Part shown: one piece after another, positions 1 through 10,684 of the stretch
How positions within the stretch are numbered: the stretch's first letter is position 1
Layout of the letters: every line of letters starts with the position of its first letter
From: Siphonodentalium dalli
Lineage: Eukaryota > Mollusca > Scaphopoda > Gadilida > Siphonodentaliidae
DNA length: 64,000 nt
Direction: 5' to 3'
Assembly (NCBI GenBank): GCA_032622095.1
Contig: CP136066.1
Span: 96,183,319-96,247,318 of the forward strand
Translations under genes and position numbers: made by a program
Notes under the pieces: model-generated
Seen by the model: the letters and a program-made list of their open reading frames with translations, nothing else
Told to the model about the DNA's origin: nothing
The model's database searches: none

Positions 1-158
1 CCAGACATGGGCACTATGGCCCAGTACCCCCCCAGACATGGGCACTATGGCCCATGGGCCATAGTGCCCATGTCTGGGGGTACTGGGCCATAGTGCCCAT
101 TTCTGGGGGGTACTGGGCCATAGTGCCCATGTCTGGGGGGTACTGGGCCATAGTGCCC
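1..158. repeat. Minisatellite that switches orientation
   Basis: A roughly 30-bp unit built around GGGCACTATGGCCCAGTACC is repeated. It reads in one orientation from 1 to about 52 and as its reverse complement from about 53 to 158, so the array is a large imperfect palindrome centred on CCCATGGGCC. The long reading frame across it on the minus strand is only the translated repeat. Confidence 0.9.
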
Positions 159-804
159 ACCATTACTACTACTCCCGCGCTATGTATGTAGCTGTTCCCC
201 CATGCTGCTCTATCACCATACCAAATAACAAACATCTGCCAAGCGGTTGCTGAACAATAATGCAAAATGTTTGTACGGACGTACGTACGGACGGACAGAG
301 ACATCGACTATATACCCGCCGACTTCAAGTCGGGGGCATAATAAAGGGTTATATTATGGTATTACCCTTACATGGAGCTAGGTACTTGAAGTTAATATCA
401 GATCTATAATATACTGTGTAATTTATTAAATATATATTTATATATTACCTCCGTCTACGGAGAGATTGATATAATAATACATTAAATACTGTAAAAGTAA
501 CAAATAGTGTCATGTATAGTACATGTCGCAAGCGTATGGTCTTTGTACAAAGTGAATTTATACATGGTAAGTCATCTCCTAAAAGTTAAATATAAGTTTA
601 AAATATAAATACCAAATGGCACATTCTATTCCAAACATGTTAATTTATGACATAAGAATTTAGATGAAAAGTAAAATAGGTTTTGTAAAATTTGGTCTGA
701 AACCCTGTATGAAAATAATTAAATCCTAGTATCCAACGGAATAGTAGTGGTGAGCCTTAAGTTGTACGATTGGTGTAAATATAAATAAGAAGTTTATATG
801 CAGT
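159..804. other. Non-coding stretch, short simple repeat near 272-296
   Basis: No coding signal is seen. A short ACGG/ACGT-type simple repeat lies near 272-296 and a small hairpin (GACTTCAAGTC) near 321. The rest is AT-rich unique-looking DNA up to the LTR-type element. Confidence 0.5.
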
Positions 805-1954
805 TATGGTATTGTTAATTTCGGACTTCACGAGTTTAATATCAGTGCTAATTTTTCGACAATTATTTCATTGTTTATATACATTTGTTTGACTCTACCA
901 GAGGTGTGTTTCGTTTTTATGCTATTCGCGTTAGGTTCGTTTCTTTGTTCTTTGTTAGGTAAGGCTTTCGCGAAATTACAACATTTCTTTGTATTAATCA
1001 GCTGGCTATTCTTATGCAACTTGTTAATTCTTGCCCAAGCATGTGCTCATTAATTACCATTCATCGCACGTATTCTAAGCTTTACTTTTAATAATAACTT
1101 ATTTGTCAAACTGCTAATGCCATTGTGGTGATCGGATATTTTATATGCAAATCTGTTAATCTAATCCCGCGTCGTTAATTCACACCTGTGCATGCTTTGT
1201 ATATAGAGGATCTACAACTCGTCCCCAGTTTATAGCGGAATTTACAAAACGAGTCCAGTAAATTAGGTCTGGACCGAGCCTTTGGCGAGGTCCAGCCCTA
1301 ATTTACTGAACGAGTTTTGTAAATTCCGTTATAAACTGGGGACGAGTTGTAGATTCTATTTATTATATGACCCAAAATCTCGACAACACATACTTAAATT
1401 AAGAAATTGGACGCAAAACTAACATCAGATTCTATAAGGCATGCGATGACGTTTCACGTAACTATGCGTCGTTTGCTCGCGTAAAGAAATAGTTCCAGAT
1501 AAATAAAGACTCTTTGTCGTATTTAGTGCCGTATATTTAATGACATAACTTTTCAAACTCTTCATTCATTATAGTTTGTTGGAAAAATATTGAAGCCATA
1601 GTATTTTGAGACGTAGCGTACGGAATGTAAACAGATGACAAACCGGAAGTCAAAGGTCACCTGGAACTATTTCGTGCTATTAAACGAACGTTTAATATCA
1701 CAATTTATAGAATGGGTTTATTGAATGGAATAAGGGTAGGATCATGTAATAAATAAGAATTTGTAAAACCATGTTATGACACTTTATGTTTTGGAACTCC
1801 ATCGTTCAGTCATTTCACATATTACAACTGGAGATCCAATTGTTTGTGTGCTATACCGGAATGTCCGTATATTTCTATTGTCTATTGTGTAAATAAATGC
1901 TAATTCCCCAGAACGACTACAACTTCTTACTGTACCAAAAACAGCTCTACCAAA
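805..1954 (+). repeat. 5' LTR-like repeat, split by a later insertion
   Basis: Positions 805-1205 and 1753-1954 together match the uninterrupted repeat at 3064-3656 with few differences. The 547 bp between them are absent from the right copy. The uninterrupted copy therefore gives the empty-site sequence for that insertion. Confidence 0.85.
1206..1752. mobile_element. Hairpin-headed non-autonomous element, copy A
   Basis: This segment is missing from the matching LTR at 3064-3656, so its borders can be read directly, with ATA on both sides (1203-1205 and 1753-1755). It opens with GAGGATCT and an approximately 150-nt near-perfect hairpin (1206-1358), then about 390 bp of non-coding DNA. The right end, CATGTAATAA, is the inverse of TTATTATATG found just inside the hairpin, giving an asymmetric terminal inverted repeat. 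A second member is at 59779-60090. No ORF was found; the superfamily is not known to me. Confidence 0.75.
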
Positions 1955-2026
1955 GTGTTGGAGAATTCGGGACAGTGACCTTTTGGCTCGCTGTAATATA
2001 CACGATCCTGGCGGAACTAAAACAAG

Positions 2027-2923
2027 ATGATACCAAACAACATTCTAAACCTTCTGGCGACATTCGATATCGGACAACACAGTTTGAATTTGAGTTTCAA
2101 CACGACCAACGGTAATCTTAACTTAATATTGAATTGGACGAAACCAACATTACCGAAGAACAAATCACCATCGAACAGAGCAAGGGATAAAGCTAGAATG
2201 GATTGTTTTAACGAAAGGAAACAGCGTGGACAGGAGAATGATGCCATAATGTGTGCGGTTTCAACCCAATTGGAGAACATGCCGATTGCGGAGACTGTGA
2301 GTACCCAAACCAGCATATGTTCCAAAACAGATTTCGGTGTTAATGCAATTCCACGTACAATAGAACGCTACTCGCAAACATCCAATTTTACTCAGGACAT
2401 TGGAATAATGGTTTCGCCTTCTGCTACTGTGTCAACTGTTGAAGCTATAATTCCTTCTTTTCCTGCGACTACAATCATCGAAAGTTCAACTGAAACGTCA
2501 CAAACTGATAAAACGCCCTGTTTCATGGCTCGCAGATCTGAAAAACAAGGCCCGGTAGCCGAGAAAGTCCTAAGATCACGGACCTACAATAGCACGCTCC
2601 AATTTTTAGTAAAGTGGGAAGGTGAATCGGTAAAAAGTGCTACATGGTTTAACGGAGACAATCTTGACATCAACGCACATGACTATATCATTGATAACCC
2701 AACTAATATAGCGGGAAAGCAATCATCGAATGGAGCCGGACATCCAGCAACTCTGATATACGGTCCACCAAGGGACCCGGATGAAATATGCAAGGTTCAA
2801 GATATGTACAAGACTTCTGACGGAAAAGATTTATGGACTGTGCAATATTACGATTTGGAGCGTCGTGTAGTGGCAGCCAGCTCTATTCCTAATTTCATTC
2901 AGGAGGAACTAATAGAACACTAA
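2027..2923 (+). CDS. Tandem chromo-domain protein of the LTR-type element
   Basis: This 298-residue ORF is the only one inside the LTR-type element. Residues 177-222 form a recognisable chromodomain: EKVLRSRTYNSTLQFLVKWE supplies the first strands, then a W and a short helix. Residues 252-298 look like a second, diverged chromo module (VQDM.., WTVQYYD, then a helix at IPNFIQEELIE). The N-terminal 170 residues are Ser/Thr-rich without a known domain; a basic patch lies near residues 45-66. Chromodomains normally bind methylated histone tails, and in Gypsy integrases they steer insertion. A captured integrase tail or chromo gene acting as a targeting or Gag-like factor is inference. The first in-frame ATG was taken as the start. 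Confidence 0.65.
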   Translation: MIPNNILNLLATFDIGQHSLNLSFNTTNGNLNLILNWTKPTLPKNKSPSNRARDKARMDCFNERKQRGQENDAIMCAVSTQLENMPIAETVSTQTSICSKTDFGVNAIPRTIERYSQTSNFTQDIGIMVSPSATVSTVEAIIPSFPATTIIESSTETSQTDKTPCFMARRSEKQGPVAEKVLRSRTYNSTLQFLVKWEGESVKSATWFNGDNLDINAHDYIIDNPTNIAGKQSSNGAGHPATLIYGPPRDPDEICKVQDMYKTSDGKDLWTVQYYDLERRVVAASSIPNFIQEELIEH

Positions 2924-3063
2924 ACTATTCCGGACCACTGAAATATGTATCCAACTCGGCAGAATATTACAAAAAAAACAAAACAGCGATAACTTTGGAT
3001 TATAACCATTTCCTGGTTCATAACGAAATTGCAGGAGCAATTTCATCCCGAAGAAGAAGGTAC

Positions 3064-3656
3064 TATGGTATTGTTAATTTCGGACTTCACGAGTTTAATA
3101 TCAGTGCTAATTTTTCGACAATTATTTCATTGTTTATCTACATTTGTTTGACTCTACCAGAGGTGTGTTTTGTTTCTATGCAATTCGCGTTAGGTTCGTT
3201 TCTTTGTTCTTTGTTAGATTAGGCTTTCGCGAAATTACAACATTTCTTTGTATTAATCAGCTGGCTATTCTTATGCAACTTGTTAATTATTGCCCAAGCA
3301 TGTGCTCATTAATTACCATTCATCGCACGTATTCTAAGCTTTACTTTTAATAATAACTTATTTGTCAAACTGCTAATGCCATTGTGGTGATCGGATATTT
3401 TATATGCAAATCTGTTAATCTAATCCCGCGTCGTTAATTCACACCTGTGCATGCTTTGTATATAAGAATTTGTAAAACCATAATATGACACTTTATGTTT
3501 TGGAACTCCATCGTTCAGTCATTTCACATATTACAACTGGAGATCCAATTGTTTGTGTGCTATACCGGAATGTCCGTATATTTCTATTGTGTAAATAAAT
3601 GCTAATTCCCCAGAACGACTACAACTTCTTACTGTACCAAAAACAGCTCTGCCATA
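3064..3656 (+). repeat. 3' LTR-like repeat, uninterrupted
   Basis: It matches 805-1205 plus 1753-1954. The termini TATGG and CCATA are short inverted repeats, and CAGT follows at 3657-3660. The near identity of the two repeats suggests a fairly recent insertion. Confidence 0.85.
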
Positions 3657-3660
3657 CAGT

Positions 3661-5609
3661 GACTGTGAGCAGTAGTAGAGGCATTACTAGGGTTACTCCC
3701 ATGGGCGTAGTTATTTTTACGAATATTACTCCAAATTGAACACATATATTGTCATTCTTATGTATATAAATTAAATGCAATGGCTCTCGATGGTGGAATA
3801 ATTTGCGTTAGATTTTCGCCGATAGTTGCGTCCCGAATCTGGATGTAAATGTTTACAATTTAGCGTACTGCAGACGATGTTTTCAATGGAGTGGTATGGT
3901 CGATTTCTTATAATTTTTTGGCGATGTTAGTAGAATGCTACATCCCCGGTTTGGCACAGCGCCTGAGTACTAACTTATAAGTTTCACGCACCCGAACAAG
4001 TCCATAATATGTCTTTAATTATAAACACTCTTTATGAAAAGTCGTCGCTTTGGTTTTATCAAAACATATATGCAACATTGTCGTTCAACTTAGCAGTTTG
4101 TTAATTAACAGGCTTTTATCATATGTGTCAACATTTTGAAGCAGATCATATTGCATTAACAACATTTATGTATATGGCTTCGACGTGTATGTCTCGGATT
4201 GAAATTACAGCCTATTTTGTGCATGGTGAGAAGTAATGTTCCTATTAGAGTAATATAAATAAAGAGCGTTTCGTGTTAGTATTACATGCATGTTGGCAAT
4301 TAATAAAGAGCGTTAAGTTCGCTCATTTCGCCGCGATATATTGCATGTTTGAACCATTGTTGGGATATATTCGGTCTCCCTGTTTCCACAGCTAGTACAT
4401 AATGCAGACGAGCAGTGATATATACATAATTTATTCGCGCCATTTAATATCGTGAGGACACATGCCTTTATAGTTAACACTGATGATGTAGAGTATTCGT
4501 TATAGCTCCAGTCCCTAAACGACTGAGTAAAAAACAACTGAATGGCTATAGGCCAGGATACTAGGGCATATGAAGCCACATCAAACGCCAGCAAAGGATC
4601 AATTCCCACAAGGAGTAACAATAACCCCATGGAAAACAGTGGAAAGAGAAAAAACCCAGAGTAGGAATAGGAACTGGAGGCGGTGTGGAATACTTGAATG
4701 ACATGAAAGTTTAATTATCATCCTGTTTATAATAGAAATGTCCTGGTATTTATTCACTCACCGCGCAAAAAGGAATGAGCTTTGTGGTTTAAAAATTGAC
4801 AAATAGAACAGAGTAAAGTAATTTGCGCAGCCAGTAGAGAATGTGGAGGGTGGACGAACAGCGAAATGGGCATAAGTATATATATGAACTTACGACATGT
4901 ACCCAGGTCCCTACAGCAAATCCATAGCACCATGTTTAAATAGTATATCATCAGTCCAGGCCACTGTCTAGGACATGGACAAAGTAGCTAGGACGCATCA
5001 ATGGATGCAGTTCAATATATATAGATCAAGAGCCAATATAACTATGGGTTGGTAAATAGGAAATGGGCACCGGTTACTAAATGTAGTTCATGGTATCTCA
5101 GTCTGAAATATATAGGTCATGCTCCTGTGACTTTTAAAGGACCCATACCCATGTATTGACATATATGTAGTTATGACACGGATAGGAAGGACACATCGTT
5201 AGTTCCTACCGTATAGCAAATATTATTCCGGATGCTACCACACTGTGATAGAGTATTCCTCGTGGACGCCATGGTCAAATGTAGTGCGAATGTCGGATTC
5301 CAGGGGAGAGGGGTAGTATCGACATAAATGTGGATCAGTATTTTTACAATTCTCTTTAAAATGTATTCCAACAGTTTGTGACAGGTACAATCATAAACTT
5401 CATATATTTCCTCCTGATGAAATAACTAAATTGTCGGTCAGTTGTAAGTATATTTACAATGGTTCAACAATCTGACACAGGGACATTTTTGCATCAGTAC
5501 ACAATACAACAACCTTTAGTGGTGCCTTATTTGTCAATATAAGCACACTATGGCATATTATGAAACAGTGATATCAGTTAAATTGCCAGAAACTCATAGA
5601 GATGGTACG
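3661..5609. other. Non-coding DNA with a paired AATAAAGAGCGTT motif
   Basis: No supported gene is seen. AAAGAGCGTT occurs at 4261 and 4305 (44 bp apart), and the same paired motif recurs at 46065 and 46107 (42 bp apart). The motif may mark the 3' end of a retroposon family, but the flanking similarity is weak. Confidence 0.4.
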
Positions 5610-6490
5610 TTTTAAATGATCGGTATGTCCCTCGCAACAATTACACCACCCCTAAGTAACACAGACAGTAACTTTACTGTCATGTCCACACTAACAACAA
5701 CTACTATAATTGTTTTCATTATAAAAAATGTTACATGACGTAGTTTAGTTTGCAACAACTACCACAATATCAGTCAAATGTGCATTTTTCGATTTCGGGT
5801 ATGTCCCTTGCAACCGTTACCACTCCTGTAACTAAGAAATATATAGTAATTTTTCAGTCGAATCCGATAACAGCAACTATTTCAATTGTTTCACAATAAA
5901 ACGACAATGACGTAGTTTATTAGAACTATCATAATATCAGTCAGATGTGCATTTGTCGATTTCGGTTATGTCCCTAGCAACCACTACAATATGGTAATAT
6001 TTCAGTCAGATCCACACTAACAACAACTGATATTGTTATTTTCACCATAAAAATGCTACATGACATAGTTTAGTCTGTTAAACCTGACATAATATCAGTT
6101 ATATTTGTATTTTTCGATTTCGGGTATGTCCCCCAGCAACGGTTACCACTCATGTAACTGAGAAATATATAGTATTTTTTCAGTCGAATCCACATTAACA
6201 ACAACTATTACAATTGTTTCACAATGAAACGATAATGATGTAGTTTAATTAGTTTGTTAAAAACTACCATAATATCAGTAAGATGTGAATTTTTCTATTT
6301 CGGGTATGTCCCTAGCAACCATTACCACCCATGTAAGTAAGAAATATGGTAATATTTCAGTCAGATCCACACTAACAACAACTTATATTGTTATTTTCAC
6401 CATAAAAATGCTACATGACGTAGTTTAGTCTGTTAAACTAGCCTTAATCTCAGACATATTTGTATTTCTTTGATGTCGCTTAGTTGCCTA
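5610..6490. repeat. Tandem array of about 160-180-bp units
   Basis: The landmark GGTATGTCCCTNGCAAC recurs near 5622, 5798, 5964, 6122 and 6303, with a more diverged unit near 6479. Other landmarks repeat in order: AGTCGAATCC or AGTCAGATCC, AACAACAACT, ATGACGTAGTTTA, and ATAATATCAGT. Units differ by indels, so this is an old satellite-like array of five to six copies. Confidence 0.85.
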
Positions 6491-7719
6491 GTAACCATTG
6501 CTAAGGAAGGACCTGCCGCCATGTCTACACATCTGAAAATTATCAATATATATGTATATTGTTTAAGGAACATAGGTACCAAGTTTATGGTTTTGTCACC
6601 ATTTGCACAATTGTTACACCAAATGTCTGGACTATTGTGTGGTATTTTTTGCCTTTCAGACACCCGAAGCGATGGTGTATGTTTTAGAGGGTAGTGTTAA
6701 GTTTTTTTGCAATAAAATCTTAAGGGTGGTGATGTTCCGATATATCTTTTGACGTTTTCTAATTAGCCTCTGTTCGAGTATAATGGTTCATTCTCAACTC
6801 ATTGTCGTCTGAATATCTTTACTCGCCCTCTTTTATGGGGAAATTTTTGAATCATCAGGCGATTTCTATGTTCTATTCGGTAATAATGTCATCACAATCA
6901 CGGAACATCGACTGATAGTAAGCTCTAGCATCAATCGCACATATATAGCGACACCTGCTACACGAAAGACGGGTATGTGAGAAGATTGAGTCCATAAATA
7001 AGTCTACATATGACTACATTCGCATATGGCATGATGGAATTTCGTCAGAATTTGAACCATTCCGAAAAATCATGATATCTCAAAAAGTTCAACTCGGATT
7101 TAGGGGACTTTTGACATGTTGTTCATAAATATGTTCTTATGAATCCGTGATTTTCCCCGATTTTTTTCCCTAGTGAACCCTAATGTTCCTGGACTATGAA
7201 GTTTATATGAAATTCCACTTAACAACAAAAAGAAGTATACAACATGACCCCACATCAAGTTTTACCTCAGTACATATATCGTGAGATATCAATAAGTATA
7301 TTGTTTGCGTCCCAGATTTGAACAAGGTCTTGGCGACATAAGAACTAAATAGACAGACTCTTACATTATGTTTGTCCAACTGGCTTACCGGAACTAGGGT
7401 TTAGTTGTAGAAATAACACGGGTACATCAATTTTATTGAATTGATGGAGGGTGTGTTGTATTCATTGAAAACAATGTGCAATTTGTTTTTGAAATATGAT
7501 TGTCCCTCTCCTCATCCTGAAATCCAAAAATTGACGATGGCACAATAATTAGAGAGAACTTATCGAGTTCGGCGAAGCAGTAGTCGCTAAGTTCCACGAT
7601 CACAAGGCGCGTGATCGATATATGCATGGACCTGAATTATTGTTTTCTACGACTATTACTAAACCAATCAAAGATACAGGCCTGTTTGTTTTATCACATG
7701 ACTTGACTTGAAACGTATT
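6491..7719. other. Non-coding DNA
   Basis: Only short chance reading frames are present. No repeat, exon border pair or conserved motif was recognised before the duplicated block begins at 7720. Confidence 0.4.
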
Positions 7720-8017
7720 TTATTTGCATATAATACAAAAGGGATCGGGGCACAAGTATTTTCAACTTATGAAGCCCCTCTCCCAATTCAATCGATTTAG
7801 ATACAAAATGTTTACAAGATGACAGCTGAACATATTTACATGCAAGATTTTGTGATTTTATGGTGATTGGTGTAGTGCCTTCCAGAGCATATTGCTATAT
7901 ATGGGTTATGAATGATTTGATAGCTATAACATTTGGTGGGGTTTATGTGATTTTTCGTTCGTCTTAACTGATGTTGGAGCAGGGTTTTGTCAAAGGGGTA
8001 TTTTCTTCATATATAAA

Positions 8018-8050
8018 TAAACATACATATACATACACACATACATATAC

Positions 8051-8105
<55 letters not shown>

Positions 8106-8240
8106 CATATATACACACACATATACACACATACATACATACATACATATACACGCATATACATATATACATACACATATACATAGATATACACATACAC
8201 ACCCTCATACATATACATACACACATATATATACATATGT
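8018..8240. repeat. AT/ACAT microsatellite in the LINE 3' region
   Basis: Dinucleotide TA and tetranucleotide ACAT/TATG runs fill the segment downstream of the RT ORF (minus-strand sense). The matching stretch at 17932-18153 is 4 bp shorter. Reading frames through it encode only Tyr/Ile/His or Tyr/Val/Cys low-complexity peptide. Confidence 0.9.
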
Positions 8241-8437
8241 TAATCAAGTGTTGGTCAGCTACTCTGGAAGACAGTACATACGGTAGATCAAAATTACAGA
8301 GAACTGGTGATTGAGTGGGGGAGTAGGTCCATAAGTGGGAAGCCAGTAGATTACTAAACTGCGTAGTTCATATATTTACCGGTGTATATACTAAGGCAAT
8401 TTGAAGTCCTTCCTTGAGGATATATTTTGTTTTAAAT

Positions 8438-10615
8438 TCAGTTATCGAAACGCTTTGTTGCTACAATATATTGCTGAATTATATCGAACAGTTTCTTATT
8501 ACTTTTGGACGAGATATATGGTATTCCGAACAGAACTTCGTTAATGTCGAGAATTTGAAGGCTCTCGCGGGTCAATTTATCAGCGAGGACGGCTCGCTCA
8601 GATTGATACAAGGGGCAACTAAAGAAATAATGAAAGGCGTCTTCGGATGGATTTCCACAGAAGCACACAGGGCTGTCGGAGATATAATTATTAAACATAT
8701 CAGAGCGGAGTTCACTACATCTATTTCGGATGCGACAGTGTAGGATACTGTTTTTTCGTTGTCCTGTGTAGAAGTACAAAGGAGGGGCAGGTGAGGGGTC
8801 CAATAGTTGCAAATTAGTTTTAAGTATAGAGAATTGGCCAACGTCAGTGATTATTTTGGGAAGTTTATTCCACTCAGTGGTTGCCGACGGGAAAAAAGAC
8901 TTTTTGTAATGTTCTGTATTACAGAAATATGAATAAAATTTGCCGGGTCGCCTCAAGTTGTAACCCGACACCTCGTTTGCCCTAGGGGGAAGTGTAGATG
9001 CTAGATAAGATGGGGCTTGTTCGTTTACTATTTTATAGACTAGTTGCAGTTTGTGTATCTGTCGCCTTCTATCGAGAGAAGGCCACCCCACTTCCTGCAG
9101 AACTGTGTTATTAGATGCAGAGCGAGTGATGCCACTGACAATCCGCCCAGCTTCAATGTGTAGTCGATCGAACTTATCCAGGAGATATTGCGGTGCGCTG
9201 TCCCACACTACGTCTGAGTAATCAAATAGGGGTAGTATATACGTTTTATAGATAATTTCAATTATTTTTCTGTCAAGTTGGTACTTCAGGCGCCTTAGTT
9301 GAGCTAGTCGAGATGCAATTCGATTTACCAGGCCGTCGATATGGGCATTCCAATTGAGGTTTGACTGTAGTTCCAGACCAAGGTGTTTATGCGTGTCAAC
9401 AAACGATATTGTTTCATCGGCGAACTTAAGTTCTGGGTGTTTTGTTTTCGGGGTCATTAATGAGTAGAAAATTCCAACCGTTTTTGTCGGGTTAAAGCTG
9501 ACCAACCATTTTCGGGACCATGTCGATATTTTTTCAATAGCACTATTCATAGCGGTTTCTAATAATTTTATGTCATAATGGCTGTTCGTAATGCAAGTGT
9601 CATCGGCATACATTCTAGTATCAGATTCTATATTTTCGGCTAAGTCATTGATATAAACAAGGAACAGGAAAGGTCCAAGGATCGAACCCTGTGGCACACC
9701 GGAAGGGATGACCTCATATTCGGAATAAGCATCATTGACTAATACTCTTTGTTTTCTATTTTTTAAGTAGTCTTCGAGCCAATGTAATGTGTTTCCTTCT
9801 AAACCATAAGCGCTCAACTTATGAATCAGTCCCCTGTGCCAAACTCTTTCGAATGCTTTAGAGATATCGCAAAATATAGAACAAGTAAATAAACCTTTAT
9901 CAAGGGATTGACACAGGTTATGATATAAATCTACTAACTGATATGTTGTGTTATGACCTTGGAGAAAACCCGATTGATGGAAGTACAGGAGTTTGTTTTC
10001 AATAACGAATTCGCTCATCTGTTTAAGAATCACTTTCTCGAAAATTTTGGCGAGGCACGGTAAAAGGGAAATTGGACGATAGTTTTTCGAATCAGCAGGA
10101 TCATCTTTCTTGAAAATAGGAATGACGTTTGCAAACTTCCATGCTGCAGGGAATTTCGATGTGTTAATTGATTTTCTAAAAATAAGAACCAGTGGGCGTG
10201 CAATAGATTTTGCTGTATCGCGGAGCATTCTAACACTTATCCCGTCATGTCCATGGGCTTTGTTTAGCTTGAATGATTTGATAGCCGATTCTACGTCGGT
10301 TTCTGTAAAAACAAAATTTGGCATTATTTTTTTGCAACGCTTCGGAAAGATTGTGATGCTATGTTTGGAGTCATTAATGGTTGAATTTGCAATGAAGCTC
10401 TTGTTTAATATTACTGCTTTTTCAGCATCACTAGTTGCATATGAGTGGCCGTTTGCTGTTATGCTGCCTGTGGAGCTATATAGTGGAGGGATAGTCTTAG
10501 ATCTTTTCTTATTCAGGAGGTAGTTTATTATTCTCCAGAAGTCTCTCGGGTTGGAGGATTCTCTTATTCGCTCTTCCAAATTTTCGTCGAATTTGATTTT
10601 CGCATGTTTTTTCAT
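8438..10615 (-). CDS. LINE reverse transcriptase with C-terminal zinc ribbon, copy 1
   Basis: This 725-residue polypeptide is the RT half of an APE-class non-LTR retrotransposon; it copies element RNA at a nicked chromosomal target. Fingers motif NYRPISLLPCLAKIFEKV is at residues 178-195, motif A FCDISKAFERVWH at 248-260, GVPQGSILGPFLF at 306-318, and catalytic YADD at 336-339. A zf-RVT-type Cys/His cluster (CFCG..H....C) lies at residues 651-670. The frame continues upstream without a break to the endonuclease except for one TAA (10685-10687), so the listed Met is probably not the true start. CR1/Jockey-like is my best class. Copy 2 differs at one residue. Confidence 0.93.
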   Translation of the reverse strand: MKKHAKIKFDENLEERIRESSNPRDFWRIINYLLNKKRSKTIPPLYSSTGSITANGHSYATSDAEKAVILNKSFIANSTINDSKHSITIFPKRCKKIMPNFVFTETDVESAIKSFKLNKAHGHDGISVRMLRDTAKSIARPLVLIFRKSINTSKFPAAWKFANVIPIFKKDDPADSKNYRPISLLPCLAKIFEKVILKQMSEFVIENKLLYFHQSGFLQGHNTTYQLVDLYHNLCQSLDKGLFTCSIFCDISKAFERVWHRGLIHKLSAYGLEGNTLHWLEDYLKNRKQRVLVNDAYSEYEVIPSGVPQGSILGPFLFLVYINDLAENIESDTRMYADDTCITNSHYDIKLLETAMNSAIEKISTWSRKWLVSFNPTKTVGIFYSLMTPKTKHPELKFADETISFVDTHKHLGLELQSNLNWNAHIDGLVNRIASRLAQLRRLKYQLDRKIIEIIYKTYILPLFDYSDVVWDSAPQYLLDKFDRLHIEAGRIVSGITRSASNNTVLQEVGWPSLDRRRQIHKLQLVYKIVNEQAPSYLASTLPPRANEVSGYNLRRPGKFYSYFCNTEHYKKSFFPSATTEWNKLPKIITDVGQFSILKTNLQLLDPSPAPPLYFYTGQRKNSILHCRIRNRCSELRSDMFNNYISDSPVCFCGNPSEDAFHYFFSCPLYQSERAVLADKLTRESLQILDINEVLFGIPYISSKSNKKLFDIIQQYIVATKRFDN

Positions 10616-10684
10616 GTTGTTAATTTTATTTCGGATATTTTTGAACTCTCTCCATAATATCGGTTTGTTAGTTTTCAGCGCTTT

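Larger units (their letters stand above)
805..3656 (+). mobile_element. Compact LTR-type retroelement, non-autonomous
   Basis: A direct repeat begins TATGGTATTGTTAATTTC and ends near CCATA. It occurs at 805-1954 (interrupted) and 3064-3656, and encloses about 1.1 kb with a single ORF. The tetramer CAGT stands directly before the first repeat (801-804) and directly after the second (3657-3660), as expected of a 4-bp target-site duplication. A TGG-starting stretch, TGGAGAATTCGGGAC, lies just inside the left repeat where a tRNA primer site would sit. No protease, RT or integrase is present, so movement would depend on an autonomous relative. The layout is LARD/TRIM-like, inferred from structure alone. 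Confidence 0.72.

Noticed and set aside
14..304. Reading frame with a 10-residue repeat (GTMAQYPPDM)
   Set aside because: It only reads through the minisatellite and has no start context or domain.
4313..4630. 105-codon minus-strand frame with a hydrophobic start resembling a signal peptide
   Set aside because: No domain, no conserved neighbour and no exon borders; hydrophobic starts are common by chance in AT-rich DNA.
7964..8247. Long low-complexity Tyr/Val/Cys or Tyr/Thr/His reading frames
   Set aside because: They are translations of the AT/ACAT microsatellite and appear on both strands; the same holds for 17888-18199.
10110..10523. 137-codon plus-strand frame opposite the LINE RT
   Set aside because: Antisense shadow of the RT coding sequence; the same frame at 20023-20436 is the duplicated shadow.
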